DNA of 6,533 nt. Origin: Chitinophagaceae bacterium. GTDB lineage: Bacteria > Bacteroidota > Bacteroidia > Chitinophagales > Chitinophagaceae. Position 1 is the first letter of the stretch. Each line of letters opens with the position of its first letter. The position numbers and the translations under genes were made by a program. The notes under the pieces were generated by a model, which was not told the origin of the DNA, did no database searches, and was given only the letters and a program-made list of their open reading frames with translations. Of this stretch, positions 6,496 through 6,533 are shown in pieces. The stretch is from contig PLXD01000456.1 of assembly GCA_003151295.1 (NCBI GenBank), positions 4,528 through 11,060 on the forward strand. Reading direction: 5' to 3'.

Positions 6496-6533
6496 TCAGG
6501 GGCTATCACCCAGGTCGTTCTTGATCTGATTCA
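6496..6533 (-). CDS. Possible 3' end of a minus-strand gene (partial)
   Basis: Reading the minus strand from the right edge, one frame gives NQIKNDLGDSP and then TGA (6496-6498). The composition is typical of a charged protein C-terminus, and the local base content rises again relative to the AT-rich gene before it. A second minus frame gives ESDQERPG and a stop at 6506-6508, so the frame cannot be decided from so few codons. No product can be named. Confidence 0.2.
   Translation of the reverse strand, partial: NQIKNDLGDSP

Noticed and set aside
6479..6529. Sixteen-codon plus-strand frame starting at the ATG directly after the 87-residue gene
   Set aside because: It is too short, without a ribosome-binding site or recognisable pattern, and a stop follows before the window end.
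1..6533. CRISPR arrays, tRNA or rRNA genes, insertion sequences
   Set aside because: No regularly spaced repeats, cloverleaf-like segments, rRNA motifs, transposase motifs or flanking terminal repeats were visible on reading either strand.

Overview
The window looks like chromosomal DNA of a Bacteroidota bacterium, most likely a Chitinophagaceae/Sphingobacteriia-type genome. This is inferred from an 812-residue TonB-dependent receptor with a carboxypeptidase-regulatory-like domain, a plug and a C-terminal barrel, from several lipoprotein signal peptides, from weak A-rich ribosome-binding regions, and from moderate, patchy base composition. No taxonomic search was possible.

Layout: (1) 1-120 is an AT-rich leader holding a perfect 13-bp tandem duplication. 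(2) 121-876 (+) encodes a lipoprotein SGNH hydrolase of the TesA/arylesterase type. (3) 928-1482 and 1479-2417 (both -) form a two-gene operon. A ROK-family sugar kinase is followed by a DUF6933-like protein whose TTG start overlaps the kinase stop codon. (4) 2418-2595 is a divergent intergenic region with a 10-bp direct repeat at 26-bp spacing. (5) 2596-3342 (+) encodes a second, unrelated SGNH lipoprotein lacking the usual block V Asp. (6) 3392-5830 (-) is the TonB-dependent outer-membrane receptor, convergent with gene 5. (7) 5831-6012 is a divergent intergenic region with a 7-bp inverted repeat. (8) 6013-6159 (+) is a very short lipoprotein-like leader ending at TAG, probably the 5' remnant of a longer gene. 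(9) 6215-6478 (+) is a very AT-rich small two-helix membrane protein. (10) The last ~40 bases may be the 3' end of a minus-strand gene.

Functionally, the window combines envelope-anchored deacylases, a cytoplasmic sugar kinase and an outer-membrane importer. That would suit uptake and processing of an acylated carbohydrate, but there is no SusD partner, no glycoside hydrolase and no regulator, so the link is only inference. I see no CRISPR array, transposase, tRNA, rRNA or recognisable defence system. The most unusual parts are the degenerate right end (6013-6533), the altered catalytic block of the second SGNH protein and the coupled ROK-DUF6933 pair. I do not see strong evidence of a new biological system.
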